A stretch of 64,000 nucleotides of DNA, from assembly GCF_018129025.1 (NCBI RefSeq), contig NZ_JAAEDI010000011.1, forward strand, positions 1 through 64,000, read 5' to 3'. Below the pieces are notes generated by a model that did no database searches, was not told the DNA's origin, and saw only the letters and a list, made by a program, of their open reading frames with translations. This document shows positions 35,310 through 45,138 of this stretch, piece after piece (the first letter of the stretch is position 1; each line of letters starts with the position of its first letter). This stretch comes from Neoroseomonas terrae (GTDB lineage: Bacteria > Pseudomonadota > Alphaproteobacteria > Acetobacterales > Acetobacteraceae). Made by a program: the position numbers and the translations under genes.

Positions 35310-38300
35310 TCACGCCGCCGGTGCCGCCGCCTTCGCCGGCTTGCGGTCGAAGACGGTGACGTAGAGCGTCGGCAGGAAGACGAGCGTCAGCAGCGTCGCC
35401 ACCATCAGCCCGCCCATGATCGCGAAGGCCATCGGCCCCCAGAACACGGTGGGTGCGATGGGGATCAACCCGAGTACCGTCGACACCGCCGTCAGCAGCA
35501 TCGGCCGCAGGCGCGAAGATGCCGCGGCGACCACCGCATCCCGCACGCCGAGCCCGCTCTCGCGATCCGTCTCGATCTGGATGATCAGGATGATGGCGTT
35601 CTTCGCGATCATGCCCAGCAGCGCGAGGATGCCGAGGATCGCCACGAAGCCGAGCGGCCGCTGGAAGATCAGCAGCGACAGCACCACGCCGATGATGCCG
35701 AGCGGCAGCAGCGCCAGCACCAGCCCCAGCCGCCGGAACGACCCGAGCTGGAGCATCAGCAGCGTGCACATCAGTACCAGCATCATCGGCACCACGGCGA
35801 TGACCGAGGCCTGGCTTTCGGCGCTTTCCTCCGCGATGCCGCCCAGATCGACGCGGTACGGCCGTTCCAGCGTAGCGTTCAGCGCATCGATGCGCGGTTG
35901 CAGCGCCGCGACGGCGGTGTCGGGCAGCACGCCGGGGTTGACGTCGGCCCGCACCGTCAGCGTCGGCACGCGGTTGCGCCGCCAGATCAGCGGGAACTCC
36001 TGCCCATGCTCGAAGGTCGCGAGCTGCGACAGCGGCACGGTGCGCCCGCCGGGCAGCGACACCTGCAACGACCGCAGCGTGTCGAGCGACAGGCGTTCCT
36101 CGGCCGTCGCACGCGCCACCACGTCGATCAGATAGATGTCGTCGCGCAGCTGGGTGATGGTGGTTCCCGTCACCGCCGCGTTGATCGCCGCGGCGACCTG
36201 CGCCGAGGACAGGCCGAGCCGCCGTGCCTCATCCTGGTCGATCTGCACGCGAAGCTGACGCGCAGGCTCCATCCAGTCGAAATGGACGTGGCGGGTGCCG
36301 GGCGTCTCCGCCATCAACTTCGCCACATCCTGGGCGATGGCGCGGACGCGCTCAATGTCGGGGCCGTTCACGCGGTACTGCACCGGCCAGCCGACCGGCG
36401 GACCGAGTTCCAGCGGATAGACGCGGGAGACGGCGGAGGGGAACTGTTCCGCCAGTAGCGTCTCCAGCCGCCGATGCAGGCGCTCGCGTGCCGGGAGATC
36501 CTTCGCAACCACCACCGCCTGCGTGAAGAAGGGCAAGGCGAGCTGCACGTTCAGCGGCAGGTAGAAGCGGATCGCGCCGCGGCCGATATAGGTGGACCAG
36601 CGTTCCACATCCGGGTCCTGCGCCAGGGCGGCGTCGAGGCGCGTGGCCAGCTGCTCGCTTGCGAAGATCGAGGCGTTCTGCGGCAGCGTCACCTCGACCA
36701 GCAGTTCCGTGCGGTCAGAGGAGGGGAAGAACTGCCGCGGCACGAACTGCATCGCGAAGACGGCGACGACGAACATCGCGACCGTGAAGCCGATGGTGAT
36801 CCACTTCGCCCGCATCGCCATGGTCAGGAAGCGCGTGTAGCCGCGCAGGATTGGGCCCGGCTTCTCCGGTTCCGTCGAAGCGCCGGGCTTCGGCGCCTTC
36901 AGGATCGCCATGCCGAGCAGCGGCGCGAAGATAACCGCGACGAACCAGGACACGATCAGCGCGATGCCGACCACCGCGAAGATCGAAAAGGTGTATTCGC
37001 CCGCCCCACTCGCCGCGAAGCCGATCGGCACGAAGCCCGCGATCGTCACCAGCGTGCCGATCAGCATGGACGACGCGAGCGACGAATAGGCGAAGGTCGC
37101 GGCCTTCGGCTTGGAATCGCCCGCCGCCAGCCGCCGGATCATGGCGTCGATCGTCGTCATGGCGTCATCGACGAGCAGCGTCAGCGCGATGATCAGCGCC
37201 CCAAGCGAGATGCGCTGCAAATCGATGCCGAACACCGACATCAGCGGGAACACGATGGCGAGCGTCAGCGGGATGGACAGCGCCACCACCGAACCGGCGC
37301 GCACCCCGAGGGCGACGAAGGACGCCGCCATGATGATCAGGATCGCCTGCCACAGGCTGTCCGTGAAATCCGTGATCGCCTCATCCACCGTCACCGCCTG
37401 GTCGGCGACGAGCACGGGCTCGATGCCGATCGGCAGGTCGGCGCGGATGCGGTCCATCGCCGCGGTGATGTTGCGGCCGAGAGCGAGGATGTCGCCGGAC
37501 TCGCGCATCGAGATGGCGAGCCCGATCGCGGGCTTGCCGTTCACGCGGAACATCGGCTGCGGCGGGTCGGCGGTGGCGCGGCGGACCTCCGCGATGTCGC
37601 CCAGGCGGAAGACGCGGTCGCCCACCACGAAATTGACGTTGCGGATGTCCTGCTCGGTCTCGAACGCACCGGAGACACGCACGGCCGGGCGCTCCGTGTC
37701 GTTCTCGACCATGCCGGCGGGGCGCACCAAATTCTGCGCCTGCAAGGCCTGGATCAGCGCGGCGCGGTTCAGCCCGAGGCCGGCGAGGCGTTCGGAGGAG
37801 AATTCGATGAAGATACGCTCATCCTGCGCGCCGAGGATTTCGATCTTCGAGACGTCCGGCACGAGCAGCAGGCGGGACCGCGCATCCTCGACATAGTCGC
37901 GCAACTCGCGCTGCGTGAAGCCATCCGCGGTGAAGCCGTAGATGATGCCGAAGGTGTCGCCGAAATCGTCGATGAAGAAGGGGCCGAGGACGCCCTGCGG
38001 CAGGGTGTGGCGGATGTCCGCGACACGGTTGCGTACCCGCAGCCACGTGTCGGCCACGGCCGCCGGCGGCGTAGCGCCGCTCAACTCGACGAAGATCGTG
38101 GCCTGGCCCGGTACGGTATAGGACCGGATGCGGTCGAAGTGGGGCGTCTCCTGCAGGGTGCGCTCAAGCCGCTCCGTGACCTGCTGCAGGGTTTCCTCGA
38201 TCGTCGCCCCCGGCCAGATGGCGGAGACGACCATCGTGCGGACGGTGAAGGCCGGGTCCTCGTTCCGCCCCAGCTTCACGAAGGCGAAGGCGCCGGCGAC

Positions 38301-38375
38301 CAGCGCGACGATCATGAAATAGATGACGAGCGAGCGCCGCCCGATCGCCCATTCCGACAGGTTCGGGCCGATCAT
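35310..38375 (-). CDS. RND efflux transporter, inner-membrane pump
   Basis: 1021 residues, normal for the AcrB/MexB superfamily. N-terminal TM1 (about 14-33), a first periplasmic loop, then TM4 with LTLLVDDAMTTIDAM in which Asp403-Asp404 match the proton-relay aspartates, and a C-terminal LGMIAKNAIILIIQIETDRE with the TM10 lysine. It pumps substrates out using proton flow, with the adjacent membrane fusion protein. No outer-membrane channel gene is nearby. The start overlaps the fusion-protein stop (ATGA 38372-38375), and the first Mrp subunit starts one base after its stop. Substrate not predictable. Confidence 0.95.
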   Translation of the reverse strand: MIGPNLSEWAIGRRSLVIYFMIVALVAGAFAFVKLGRNEDPAFTVRTMVVSAIWPGATIEETLQQVTERLERTLQETPHFDRIRSYTVPGQATIFVELSGATPPAAVADTWLRVRNRVADIRHTLPQGVLGPFFIDDFGDTFGIIYGFTADGFTQRELRDYVEDARSRLLLVPDVSKIEILGAQDERIFIEFSSERLAGLGLNRAALIQALQAQNLVRPAGMVENDTERPAVRVSGAFETEQDIRNVNFVVGDRVFRLGDIAEVRRATADPPQPMFRVNGKPAIGLAISMRESGDILALGRNITAAMDRIRADLPIGIEPVLVADQAVTVDEAITDFTDSLWQAILIIMAASFVALGVRAGSVVALSIPLTLAIVFPLMSVFGIDLQRISLGALIIALTLLVDDAMTTIDAMIRRLAAGDSKPKAATFAYSSLASSMLIGTLVTIAGFVPIGFAASGAGEYTFSIFAVVGIALIVSWFVAVIFAPLLGMAILKAPKPGASTEPEKPGPILRGYTRFLTMAMRAKWITIGFTVAMFVVAVFAMQFVPRQFFPSSDRTELLVEVTLPQNASIFASEQLATRLDAALAQDPDVERWSTYIGRGAIRFYLPLNVQLALPFFTQAVVVAKDLPARERLHRRLETLLAEQFPSAVSRVYPLELGPPVGWPVQYRVNGPDIERVRAIAQDVAKLMAETPGTRHVHFDWMEPARQLRVQIDQDEARRLGLSSAQVAAAINAAVTGTTITQLRDDIYLIDVVARATAEERLSLDTLRSLQVSLPGGRTVPLSQLATFEHGQEFPLIWRRNRVPTLTVRADVNPGVLPDTAVAALQPRIDALNATLERPYRVDLGGIAEESAESQASVIAVVPMMLVLMCTLLMLQLGSFRRLGLVLALLPLGIIGVVLSLLIFQRPLGFVAILGILALLGMIAKNAIILIIQIETDRESGLGVRDAVVAAASSRLRPMLLTAVSTVLGLIPIAPTVFWGPMAFAIMGGLMVATLLTLVFLPTLYVTVFDRKPAKAAAPAA

Positions 38376-39472
38376 CGCGCGGCGCCACCTAGCAGCCGCA
38401 CCTTCTGCCCCGGCCTCAGCGCCTGCACGCCCGCCGTGACGACGATATCACCCGCGGAAAGCCCGGTGCCGACAACGACATGGCCGGGGTCGTGCCGCAC
38501 GAGTTCCACGTTGCGGATCGACACCGTCTCATCGGCCGGGTTCACCACCCACACCGCCGGCTGGTTGTTCGCGCGCGTCAGGGCCGAGGCCGGGATGGCA
38601 TAGCCCGCGCTCGACCCCAGCGTCATCCGCCCCGTCACCGTCGCGCCGAGGCGCATCGCCGCGGGCGGATCGGCGAGGCCGACGCGCACCTGGAAGGTGC
38701 CGGTCACGGCATCCGCGCGCGGCGAGACCTCCCGCACCCGGCCCGTTGTGCGCACGGCGGGGTCGGTCGCCAGCACCACCTCGATCACCGGATTGGCGGG
38801 GGCCTGGTCCTTCAGGGCGGGCGGCACGTCGAACACCGCGTCGCGGCCCTCGTCGCGCGCCACCTGCACGATCATGCGGCCGGGCTGCACCACCTCGCCG
38901 GGCTCGGCGCCGCGCTGCGTGACGCGGCCATCCACGTCGCTGACGAGTTCCGTGTAGCCCAGCCGCGTCTCGGCGATGCCGACCTGCGCTTCCGCGGCAT
39001 CCACGGCGGATTGCGCGGATTGCCGCGTCTGGTTCGCCTGGTCGTAGCGCACGCGCGTGGTCCAGCCGTCGCGCAGCAGCTCGGATTGACGCCAATAGTT
39101 GTTGGCGGCCTCGGTGAGCTGCGCGCGGGCCGCGACCAGCTGGGCGCGGGCGGCGCGCAACCCGTTCTCCTCATTGTCGCGGTTCAGCCGCGCGACGACC
39201 TGGCCGGCGCGCACCGTGTCGCCGACATTGGCGAGGCGTTCCACCATGCGGCCATCGATGCGGAAGGCGAGGTTCACTTCGGTCTCCGCCTGCACCGTGC
39301 CGGTGAGCGAGACGACCTCGCCGCCCGCGCTGTGCTCCACCGTCACGACGCGGACAGGGCGGACCTCCGGCGGCGTCGGCGGCGGGCCGCCGTCGCAGCC
39401 GGCAACCATCAGCAGGGCGAGAAGCACAGCCAGCGGCCGGGGGGAAAGTGGACGGAGCGGCCGATGAGGCAT
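38372..39472 (-). CDS. RND membrane fusion lipoprotein
   Basis: 366 residues. The N-terminus ends in a lipobox, LMVAGC with Cys26, so it should be lipid-anchored in the periplasm. The HlyD/AcrA-like order is visible: VVSLTGTVQAETEVNLAFRI (beta barrel/lipoyl), NVGDTVRAGQVVARLNRDNE, a coiled-coil hairpin (about 95-165, rich in Ala/Gln/Leu), then LVSDVDGRVTQRGAEPGEVV and a C-terminal AGVQALRPGQKVRL. ATG 39472 opens the operon; upstream codons of the same frame lack family similarity. Confidence 0.94.
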   Translation of the reverse strand: MPHRPLRPLSPRPLAVLLALLMVAGCDGGPPPTPPEVRPVRVVTVEHSAGGEVVSLTGTVQAETEVNLAFRIDGRMVERLANVGDTVRAGQVVARLNRDNEENGLRAARAQLVAARAQLTEAANNYWRQSELLRDGWTTRVRYDQANQTRQSAQSAVDAAEAQVGIAETRLGYTELVSDVDGRVTQRGAEPGEVVQPGRMIVQVARDEGRDAVFDVPPALKDQAPANPVIEVVLATDPAVRTTGRVREVSPRADAVTGTFQVRVGLADPPAAMRLGATVTGRMTLGSSAGYAIPASALTRANNQPAVWVVNPADETVSIRNVELVRHDPGHVVVGTGLSAGDIVVTAGVQALRPGQKVRLLGGAAR

Positions 39473-40136
39473 GGCGGGATCCCGGGGGATGGGGGCGGAC
39501 GGCAGATGATGGTGCGCCAGCGGCGGCACTTGTGGAACCGGACCGACACACGCGCGCCCGGGATGGGCCGGTGCCGCCTCGCGGCCGGTCTGCATCGTCA
39601 CCAGGGGCATGGGGCCCACACCTCACCTTACGTCCCGCGAGCGGCGCCTGATCCTACGCATCCTGCCGCACTGCGTCATTGGTCATCTATCCCGCCCCTG
39701 CGCCAGCCGTCCCAGCACAGTGCGGGCGCCAGCGGCGCGACAAAGAGACGCACGGCACAGGCCGGCCATGGCAATCATCTTGTTGTCGCCGGATGGCCGC
39801 CCGTAACCTCACGGGAAGCATTGGCTGGGGGGAAGCAGAAGTCGATGACGCGATGGGCGCCGGCCCCCGCGCATGGTTGTGCCGCCGCGCCACCAGGGCG
39901 GACGATCCGGCTGGCTGGCCCAGCCGGTGCGAGGCTCACCCTACGCCGCGCCGAATACCTGCTCACGCGACACGGGCTGTCCGGCGGCGCGAAAGGGGAC
40001 GGGCATGGCGTGGCCGGCCGCCTACGCCTTGCCGCCATTGCGCGCCTGATGCCGGCCGCGCGCGGCCCCATGCCATGCTGCGCCCCGGCGCACCCGCGAT
40101 CGCCCGACCACCGCCCTCTCACCCTCGGGACTTCTC
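39473..40136. other. Divergent 664-bp intergenic region, no gene supported
   Basis: It separates the RND-Mrp operon (leftward) from the M20 peptidase gene (rightward), so it should hold both promoters. The stretch around 39640-39690 is relatively AT-richer. The frames open across it are extensions or shadows of flanking genes without recognisable domains. I saw no convincing palindrome, terminator or RNA. Confidence 0.5.
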
Positions 40137-41519
40137 ATGGATAAGCTCAACGCCGTTCTCGCCTGCATCGATGCGAATGCCGATGCGGCGCTCGATCGCC
40201 TCTTCGCGCTGCTCCGCATCAGGTCGATCTCGACCGACCCGGCCTATGCGGCCGAGTGCAAGGCCTGCGCGGACTGGCATGCGGCGGATCTCGCCTCGAT
40301 GGGCTTCGCGGCCGAAGCGCATGCGACACCCGGCCATCCCATCGTCGTCGCCCATGACCGCGGCGCAAGCGGCCCCAGCGCCCTGTTCTACGGCCACTAC
40401 GACGTGCAGCCGGTCGATCCGCTGGAATTGTGGGACCATGACCCCTTTGAACCGAGGATCGAGACGCGCCCCGACGGATCGAAAGTGATCCGCGCCCGCG
40501 GCGCGTCCGATGACAAGGGCCAGGTCATGACCTTCATCGAGGCCTGCCGCGCGTGGAAGGAAGTGGCCGGCGCGCTGCCCCTCCCGGTGACGGTCCTGCT
40601 GGAGGGGGAGGAGGAGTCCGGCGGCGTGAACCTGCCGCCCTTCCTGCAGAAGCACGCCGCCGAGCTGAAGGCCGATATCGGCCTGATCTGCGACACCGGC
40701 ATGTGGGACGCCGAAACGCCCGGCATCGTGACCATGCTGCGCGGGTTGTGCGGGGAGGAGATCACCATCACCGCCGCCGACCGCGACCTGCATTCGGGCT
40801 TCTACGGCTCGGCCGCGGCGAACCCGAACCACGTGCTGGCGCGCATCATCGCCGATCTGCGCGACACGGATGGCCGCATCACCCTGCCCGGCTTCTACGA
40901 CGGCGTGCCCGAACTGCCAGAGGCGCTGAAGAAGCAGTGGGACAGCCTGGCGTTCGATGCCGGCGCCTTCCTCGGTGCCATCGGGCTGTCCGTTCCAGCG
41001 GGGGAAAAGGGGCGGTCCGTGCTGGAGATGACCTGGTCGCGCCCAACCTGCGAGGTGAACGGCATGGGCGGCGGATACCAGGGCGCGGGGTTCAAGACCG
41101 TGATCCCATCCGTCGCCTCGGCCAAGATCTCCTTCCGGCTGGTCTTCGACCAGGACCCGCACAAGGTGCGCGCAGCCTTCCGAGACTTCGTCCGCGCCCG
41201 CGTGCCGGCCGACTGCAAGGTGACGTTCACCGACTACGGCTCGGGCAGCGCCATCCGCTTCCCGATCGAGGCGCCGGCCTTCGGCAAGGCGCGCGACGCG
41301 CTGACCGCCGAATGGGGCAAGCCGGCGGTCTTCATCGGCGGCGGAGGCTCGATCCCGGTCACGACCGAACTCAAGAACGCACTGGGCATGGACGTGATCC
41401 TCGCCGGCTTTGCGCTGGAGGACGACCGGATCCACAGCCCGAACGAGAAGTACGACCTGCAGTCCTTCCGCAAGGGCATGCGGTCCTGGGCACGCATCCT
41501 GCACGCGCTGGCGAAGTGA
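40137..41519 (+). CDS. M20-family metallopeptidase (dipeptidase type)
   Basis: 460 residues. All M20 landmarks are present: FYGHYDVQPVDPLELW with the first zinc His/Asp, RGASDDKGQ with the bridging Asp, EGEEESGG with the catalytic Glu pair, and DRDLHSGFYGSAAANP in the lid/dimerisation domain. HSPNEKYDL near the C-terminus supplies the last histidine. Such enzymes hydrolyse dipeptides or N-acyl amino acids. An AbgT-type transporter follows after 10 nt, recalling the abg operon, where aminobenzoyl-glutamate is imported and cleaved. This enzyme belongs to the long peptidase branch, so the exact substrate is uncertain. Confidence 0.93.
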   Translation: MDKLNAVLACIDANADAALDRLFALLRIRSISTDPAYAAECKACADWHAADLASMGFAAEAHATPGHPIVVAHDRGASGPSALFYGHYDVQPVDPLELWDHDPFEPRIETRPDGSKVIRARGASDDKGQVMTFIEACRAWKEVAGALPLPVTVLLEGEEESGGVNLPPFLQKHAAELKADIGLICDTGMWDAETPGIVTMLRGLCGEEITITAADRDLHSGFYGSAAANPNHVLARIIADLRDTDGRITLPGFYDGVPELPEALKKQWDSLAFDAGAFLGAIGLSVPAGEKGRSVLEMTWSRPTCEVNGMGGGYQGAGFKTVIPSVASAKISFRLVFDQDPHKVRAAFRDFVRARVPADCKVTFTDYGSGSAIRFPIEAPAFGKARDALTAEWGKPAVFIGGGGSIPVTTELKNALGMDVILAGFALEDDRIHSPNEKYDLQSFRKGMRSWARILHALAK

Positions 41520-41529
41520 GGCCCTGGGC

Positions 41530-43065
41530 ATGACCGCGACCGCCGAAGCGCCGAAGACCATGATGCAGAAGCTGCTCGACGCCGTGGAGCGCATCGGCAA
41601 CCGCGTACCGCATCCGGTGATGATCTTCGTCTACCTGATCGGCATCGTCATCGTGCTGTCGGCGTTGCTGGGGACGCTCGGCGCGCATGTGACGTATCAG
41701 GCCTACAACCCGGCGACCGGCGACATCGAGCCCGCCAGCACCACGGCGCGCAGCCTGCTGACGGCCGACGGCATCCGCTTCATGTTCACCGGCTTCGTGC
41801 AGAACTTCATGAATTTCAACGCGGTCGGTGTGATCATCGTCGCGATGGTCGGCGTCGGCGTCGCCGAGGAGGCCGGCCTGGTCAAGGCGCTGATCCGCAA
41901 GCTGGTGGTTGTCGCGCCGCCCAAGGGGCTGACCTACATCCTGGTCTTCGTCGGCATCATCTCCTCGATCGCGGCGGATGCGGGGTACCTGGTGCTGATC
42001 CCGCTGGCGGCGGCGGCCTTCATCAGCGTGGGCCGGCATCCGCTGGCCGGCCTGGCGGCCGCCTTCGCGGCGGTGGCGTCGGCGTTCCTGGTCAATGTGC
42101 TGATCGTGCCGGTGGACGGCATCCTGACCGAGATCACCAACGACGCCATCCGGCTGGTGAACCCGACCCGCACCATCGACCTTGCCGCCAATCTCTGGTT
42201 CTCGATCGGCTCGGTGGTGCTGCTGACGGTCCTGATCGCGGTCATCACCGAACGCGTCATCGAACCACGCCTCGGCGCCTACACGGGCGACTATCAGGTG
42301 CCGGGCGAGACCGGGCTTTCCGAGGACGAGTATCGCGGCCTGCGCTACGCGCTCTATGGCCTGCTCGGCGTCCTCGCCTTCCTCGCGCTGCTGACGGTAC
42401 CGCCCGGCGCGCCGCTGCGGCATCCGGAAACCGGTGCGATCATCGGCTCCTCCCCGTTCATGAACAGCCTGATCGTGTCGATCGCACTGATCTTCCTGGT
42501 CTGCGGCGCGGCCTATGGCATCGGTGCCAGGACGATGAAGGGCACCAACGACGTCATCGGCGCCATGCAGAAGGCGATCGCGGGCCTCGCCGGGCTGATC
42601 CTGCTGCTGCTGGTGATCAGCCAGTTCATCGCCTACTTCAACTACACGAACATGGCGACGCTCGCCGCCGTCTCCCTTGCCCGCATGCTGCAGCAGATGA
42701 ACCTGGATGCGCTGTGGCTGCTCGTCGGCTTCGTGGGGGTGGTGTTCATCCTCGACCTGATCATCACGGCCGCGATCGCCAAATGGGCGATCTTCGCGCC
42801 GATCTTCGTCCCCCTGCTGATGCAGCTTGGCGTCGAGCCGGAGGCGGTGCTGGCGGCCTATCGCGTCGGCGACAGCCCGATGAACTCGATCACCCCGCTC
42901 AATGCCTATTTCGCGATGATCGTCACCTTCGCCATCAAGTACCAGAAGGATGCCGGTGTCGGGACGGTAATCGCACTGATGCTGCCCTATGTGCTGGTGA
43001 TCTCGGTGATCTGGACGGTGTTCCTAGCCGGCTGGCACCTACTCGGCCTGCCCTGGGGGCTCTGA
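41530..43065 (+). CDS. abgT: AbgT-family transporter (p-aminobenzoyl-glutamate type)
   Basis: 511 residues with about a dozen hydrophobic segments. Family marks include VERIGNRVPHPVMIFVYLIG, NFMNFNAVGVIIVAMVGVGV, AEEAGLVKALIRKLV, IAADAGYLVLIPLAAAAFIS and the C-terminal SPMNSITPLNAYFAMIVTFA. AbgT imports p-aminobenzoyl-glutamate, a folate breakdown product; other members export antimetabolites such as sulfonamides. The start lies 10 nt after the M20 peptidase stop, so uptake and cleavage are probably coupled. Confidence 0.93.
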   Translation: MTATAEAPKTMMQKLLDAVERIGNRVPHPVMIFVYLIGIVIVLSALLGTLGAHVTYQAYNPATGDIEPASTTARSLLTADGIRFMFTGFVQNFMNFNAVGVIIVAMVGVGVAEEAGLVKALIRKLVVVAPPKGLTYILVFVGIISSIAADAGYLVLIPLAAAAFISVGRHPLAGLAAAFAAVASAFLVNVLIVPVDGILTEITNDAIRLVNPTRTIDLAANLWFSIGSVVLLTVLIAVITERVIEPRLGAYTGDYQVPGETGLSEDEYRGLRYALYGLLGVLAFLALLTVPPGAPLRHPETGAIIGSSPFMNSLIVSIALIFLVCGAAYGIGARTMKGTNDVIGAMQKAIAGLAGLILLLLVISQFIAYFNYTNMATLAAVSLARMLQQMNLDALWLLVGFVGVVFILDLIITAAIAKWAIFAPIFVPLLMQLGVEPEAVLAAYRVGDSPMNSITPLNAYFAMIVTFAIKYQKDAGVGTVIALMLPYVLVISVIWTVFLAGWHLLGLPWGL

Positions 43066-43246
43066 TGGAGCGACGCGGCGCGGCCGTCGTGCACAGGGGG
43101 CGGGCGCCTGCACGTCCGCGGCCTGGAATGCGGCAGCCTTGGCGTCTCCACCCTTTCGGCGTCGGCGAGTATTCGGCCGGCGTCGGCTGGTGGATTTCCC
43201 CGGCCGCTTCTCGCCGCGCGCGGCTGACCCCAATGGTGTCCCGGCC

Positions 43247-45076
43247 ATGACCACGCAGCTTGTTCTCGTCCTCGCGTTGCTGGGCGCGGCGATCGCGATG
43301 TTCATCGCGAACCGGCCGCGCATGGATGCCGTCGGGCTGCTGATGATCGTGCTGCTGCCCTTCACCGGGACGCTGACGATCAACGAGGCGCTGGCCGGCT
43401 TCGCCGACCCGTCCATCATCCTGCTCGCCGCGCTGTTCGTAGTGGGCGAGGGCCTCGTGCGCACCGGCACGGCGCAACGCATCGGAGACCTGCTGAATGC
43501 CCGCGCCGGCAAGAGCCCGACGCGCATGCTGGCGCTGCTGATGGTTGCCGGCGCGGGGCTCGGCGCCTTCATGAGCTCGACAGCCGTGGTCGCGATCTTC
43601 ATTCCTGTCGTGCTGCGCATCTGCCGCAACAGCGGCGCGGCGCCGAGCCAGCTGATGATGCCGCTGTCCGTCGCGGCGCTGATCAGCGGGATGATGACGC
43701 TGGTCGCCACGGCGCCGAACCTCGTGGTCAGCGCGGAACTCGTCCGCCAGGGGCAGGAGGGTTTCAGTTTCTTCGCCTTCACCCCCTTCGGCCTGCCGGT
43801 GCTGGCCCTCGCCATCCTCTACATGCTGTTCGCCCGCCGCCTGCTCCCGGATCGCCGCCCCCCGGGGACGGACAGCCGTCGCGCGCCGAGCCTGCGCGAT
43901 TGGATCGCCGCCTATGGCCTCGCCGACCGCGCCTATCGCGTCCGCATCTCCCCGAACTCCGTGCTGGTGGGCAAGCGGCTCGACCAGCTCGACCTGCGCA
44001 AGGAAGGCGTGAACATCCTCGCCATCGAGCGGCAGCGGCGCTTCGCCGTCGATGTCGTCCGGCCCAATGCAACGAGCGTTCTCGCCGCCGGCGATGTCGT
44101 GCTGCTGGATGTACGCGTCGCGCCGGACCGCATGGCCGAGTTGCGGGACGAGTACGGCGTGGCGCCGCTGCCCCTGATCGACGGCGACTACTTCCTCGAT
44201 CGCTCGCAGGAGATCGGGATGGTCGAGGTGATCGTGCCGCCCGATTCCCCCCTGATCGGCCGTACGGTGCTCGAAGCCCGCATCCGCGCCGAGCACCGCC
44301 TGACCGTGATCGGCCTTCGCCATCGGCAGGAAGTGGCCGGTGCCGACCTGCTGGAGGAAAAGCTCACGGCCGGTGACAGGCTGCTGATCACCGGCTTCTG
44401 GTCCGACATCCGCAAGCTGCAATCGGACCGGCATACCCTGCTGGTGCTGAACTTGCCGGCGGAGCATGAGGAAGTGCTGCCCGCCGCCGGACGCATGCCG
44501 CAGGCCATCGCCATCCTCGCGCTGACCGTCGGGCTGATGATCAGCGGCTGGGTTTCGAACGCGCATGCCGCGCTGATCGGCTGCCTGCTGATGGGGCTGT
44601 TCCGCTGCATCGACCTCGACAGCGCCTATCGGTCCATCTCCTGGAAGACGCTCGTGCTGATCGTCGGCATGCTGCCCTTCTCGCTCGCCCTGCAACGCAC
44701 CGGCGGCGTGGACCTTGCGGCGGATGCGGTGCTCTCGGTGGCGGGCGCCGCCTCCCCCCGCGTGCTGCTCGCGGTCATCTTCGCCATCACGGCATTGCTC
44801 GGGCTGTTCATCTCCAACACTGCCACGGCCGTGCTAATGGCGCCGGTCGCGCTGGCCGTCGCCAAGGATGTCGGCGCCTCACCCTACCCTTTCGCGATGA
44901 TCGTCGCGCTCGCAGCCTCGGCGGCGTTCATGACGCCGGTATCCTCGCCGGTGAACACGCTCGTGGTCGGGCCGGGGAACTACAGCTTCGGAGACTTCCT
45001 GAAGGTTGGCGTGCCGTTCACCATCGTGACGATGGTGGTCTGCGTGCTGCTGGTGCCAGTAGTGCTTCCGCCCTGA
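43247..45076 (+). CDS. SLC13/DASS-type transporter with TrkA-C domains
   Basis: 609 residues. Membrane half one has FADPSIILLAALFVVGEGLV, MSSTAVVAIFIPVVLRICRN and TLVATAPNLVVSAEL. Two cytosolic TrkA-C-like domains follow (about 220-295 and 305-375: NSVLVGKRLDQLDLRKEGVN, DSPLIGRTVLEARIRAEHRL). Membrane half two has ISNTATAVLMAPVALAVAKD and MTPVSSPVNTLVVGPGNYSF. This is the divalent anion:Na symporter layout of SLC13-TrkA_C proteins, candidates for sulfate or dicarboxylate uptake regulated by a nucleotide. It starts 181 bp after abgT, so it may have its own promoter. Repeat copy C follows. Confidence 0.92.
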   Translation: MTTQLVLVLALLGAAIAMFIANRPRMDAVGLLMIVLLPFTGTLTINEALAGFADPSIILLAALFVVGEGLVRTGTAQRIGDLLNARAGKSPTRMLALLMVAGAGLGAFMSSTAVVAIFIPVVLRICRNSGAAPSQLMMPLSVAALISGMMTLVATAPNLVVSAELVRQGQEGFSFFAFTPFGLPVLALAILYMLFARRLLPDRRPPGTDSRRAPSLRDWIAAYGLADRAYRVRISPNSVLVGKRLDQLDLRKEGVNILAIERQRRFAVDVVRPNATSVLAAGDVVLLDVRVAPDRMAELRDEYGVAPLPLIDGDYFLDRSQEIGMVEVIVPPDSPLIGRTVLEARIRAEHRLTVIGLRHRQEVAGADLLEEKLTAGDRLLITGFWSDIRKLQSDRHTLLVLNLPAEHEEVLPAAGRMPQAIAILALTVGLMISGWVSNAHAALIGCLLMGLFRCIDLDSAYRSISWKTLVLIVGMLPFSLALQRTGGVDLAADAVLSVAGAASPRVLLAVIFAITALLGLFISNTATAVLMAPVALAVAKDVGASPYPFAMIVALAASAAFMTPVSSPVNTLVVGPGNYSFGDFLKVGVPFTIVTMVVCVLLVPVVLPP

Positions 45077-45138
45077 TGCGGTGACGCGGCGCGGCGGGTG
45101 AACCTAGAGAAAGTCCCAGGCGCGCGAAAGCAAGATCG

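Noticed and set aside
39473-40136. Short frames in the RND-M20 intergenic region
   Set aside because: None has a ribosome site with a recognisable protein, and codon patterns follow the local GC skew of shadows.
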